A DNA stretch of 6,373 nucleotides from Anaerolineae bacterium (GTDB lineage Bacteria; Chloroflexota; Anaerolineae; B4-G1). The position numbers and the translations under genes are program-made. The stretch's first letter is position 1; each line of letters starts with the position of its first letter. The notes under the pieces were generated by a model. The model ran no database searches. It had not been told where the DNA came from and saw nothing but the letters and a program-made list of their open reading frames with translations. The stretch spans positions 1 to 6,373 of the forward strand of contig JAUXFI010000119.1 in NCBI GenBank assembly GCA_030620125.1, in the 5' to 3' direction. Positions 6,180 to 6,373 of the stretch are shown here, one piece after another.

Positions 6180-6208
6180 ACTATATCACAAGTCCTATAC
6201 AGTGTCAA
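6180..6208 (-). promoter_or_regulatory. Near-consensus sigma70-type promoter of the Roadblock gene (TTGACA-N17-TATAGT)
   Basis: On the minus strand a perfect -35 TTGACA (complement of 6203-6208) is followed after 17 nt by TATAGT (complement of 6180-6185; five of six matches). Predicted start near 6173 gives a leader of about 79 nt. It is the best promoter match in the window, suggesting strong constitutive or tightly repressed expression of the Roadblock gene and possibly pyrG. Confidence 0.8.
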
Positions 6209-6249
6209 ATATACATACCCGTTCTGCAAAATGATCTCGGGCCCAACTC

Positions 6250-6275
6250 AAAAAGCAGAACCCTTGCGAAGGTTT
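6250..6275 (-). terminator. Possible intrinsic terminator for an unseen gene to the right
   Basis: Read on the minus strand, AAACCTT-CGC-AAGGGTT (6275-6259) forms a 7-bp stem with one mismatch, followed after CTGC by TTTTT (complement of 6250-6254). A minus-strand transcript arriving from beyond 6373 would meet it before the Roadblock promoter. The stem is short, and the same palindrome recurs nearby as a repeat, so this may be coincidental. Confidence 0.35.
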
Positions 6276-6373
6276 GGTGAGAACCTGCGGGCCAAGAGCG
6301 TCCTTGCCTACCAAAAGTTGCCCCGGCGACAAGGCTATTCGCAACCTTCGCAAGGTTGACTGAACCCTTGCGA
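6258..6373. repeat. Array of short iterated palindromes (AACCTTCGCAAGGTT type), continuing off the window
   Basis: Three copies are visible: AACCCTTGCGAAGGTTT at 6259-6275, the perfect CAACCTT-CGC-AAGGTTG at 6342-6358, and GAACCCTTGCGA at 6362-6373, cut by the edge and identical over 12 nt to 6258-6269. Linkers also form AACC/GGTT dyads (GGTTTGGTGAGAACC at 6271-6285). I see no gene in 6095-6373; it holds only this array, the Roadblock promoter and its leader. Confidence 0.7.

Noticed and set aside
6258..6373. CRISPR array
   Set aside because: Repeat units are 12-17 nt palindromes with unequal spacing and variable sequence; there are no constant 24-37 nt repeats, uniform spacers or cas genes.

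Overview
The window reads as bacterial chromosome of about 57-60% G+C by eye, with every supported gene on the minus strand. Transcription runs right to left: a Roadblock/LC7 protein (5723-6094), pyrG CTP synthase (3936-5564), a membrane-anchored beta-lactamase-like protein (2415-3842), a Hanks-type Ser/Thr kinase fused to an eight-repeat PQQ-like propeller (215-2200), and the first 55 codons of a PP2C-type phosphatase running off the left edge (1-167). Soluble propeller kinases, stand-alone Roadblock proteins and this subtype of serine hydrolase together suggest Chloroflexota (Anaerolineae-like). That assignment is inference from family knowledge; there is no marker RNA.

Region by region. 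At the right edge (6258-6373) lies an array of short palindromes built on AACCTTCGCAAGGTT and its variants, continuing off the window. Next is a near-perfect sigma70-type promoter (TTGACA-N17-TATAGT) with a long leader for the Roadblock gene. A 158-nt gap with a 15-nt-period tandem repeat and a weak hairpin separates Roadblock from pyrG. After pyrG, a second consensus promoter (TTGGCG-N17-TATAAT) drives the lactamase-like gene, which starts at TTG behind a strong ribosome binding site. Between that gene and the kinase is a compact 109-bp quasi-palindrome flanked by 9-bp direct repeats, which looks like a miniature inverted-repeat element with a REPIN-like core. A third promoter (TTGCGT-N17-TATAAT) just beyond it drives the kinase and probably the phosphatase 47 nt downstream.

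How the genes may work together. Kinase plus PP2C phosphatase is the classic reversible Ser/Thr phosphorylation pair. The striking point is that the two middle proteins keep their folds but lack catalytic residues. The lactamase-like protein has Gly in place of the SxxK serine and Gly in place of the KTG-box lysine. The kinase has Arg in place of the invariant VAIK lysine while its other motifs are intact. A predicted dead wall-associated hydrolase beside a possibly impaired kinase and a phosphatase is the best candidate for something unusual here. Any functional link between them is speculation. pyrG is an ordinary housekeeping gene.
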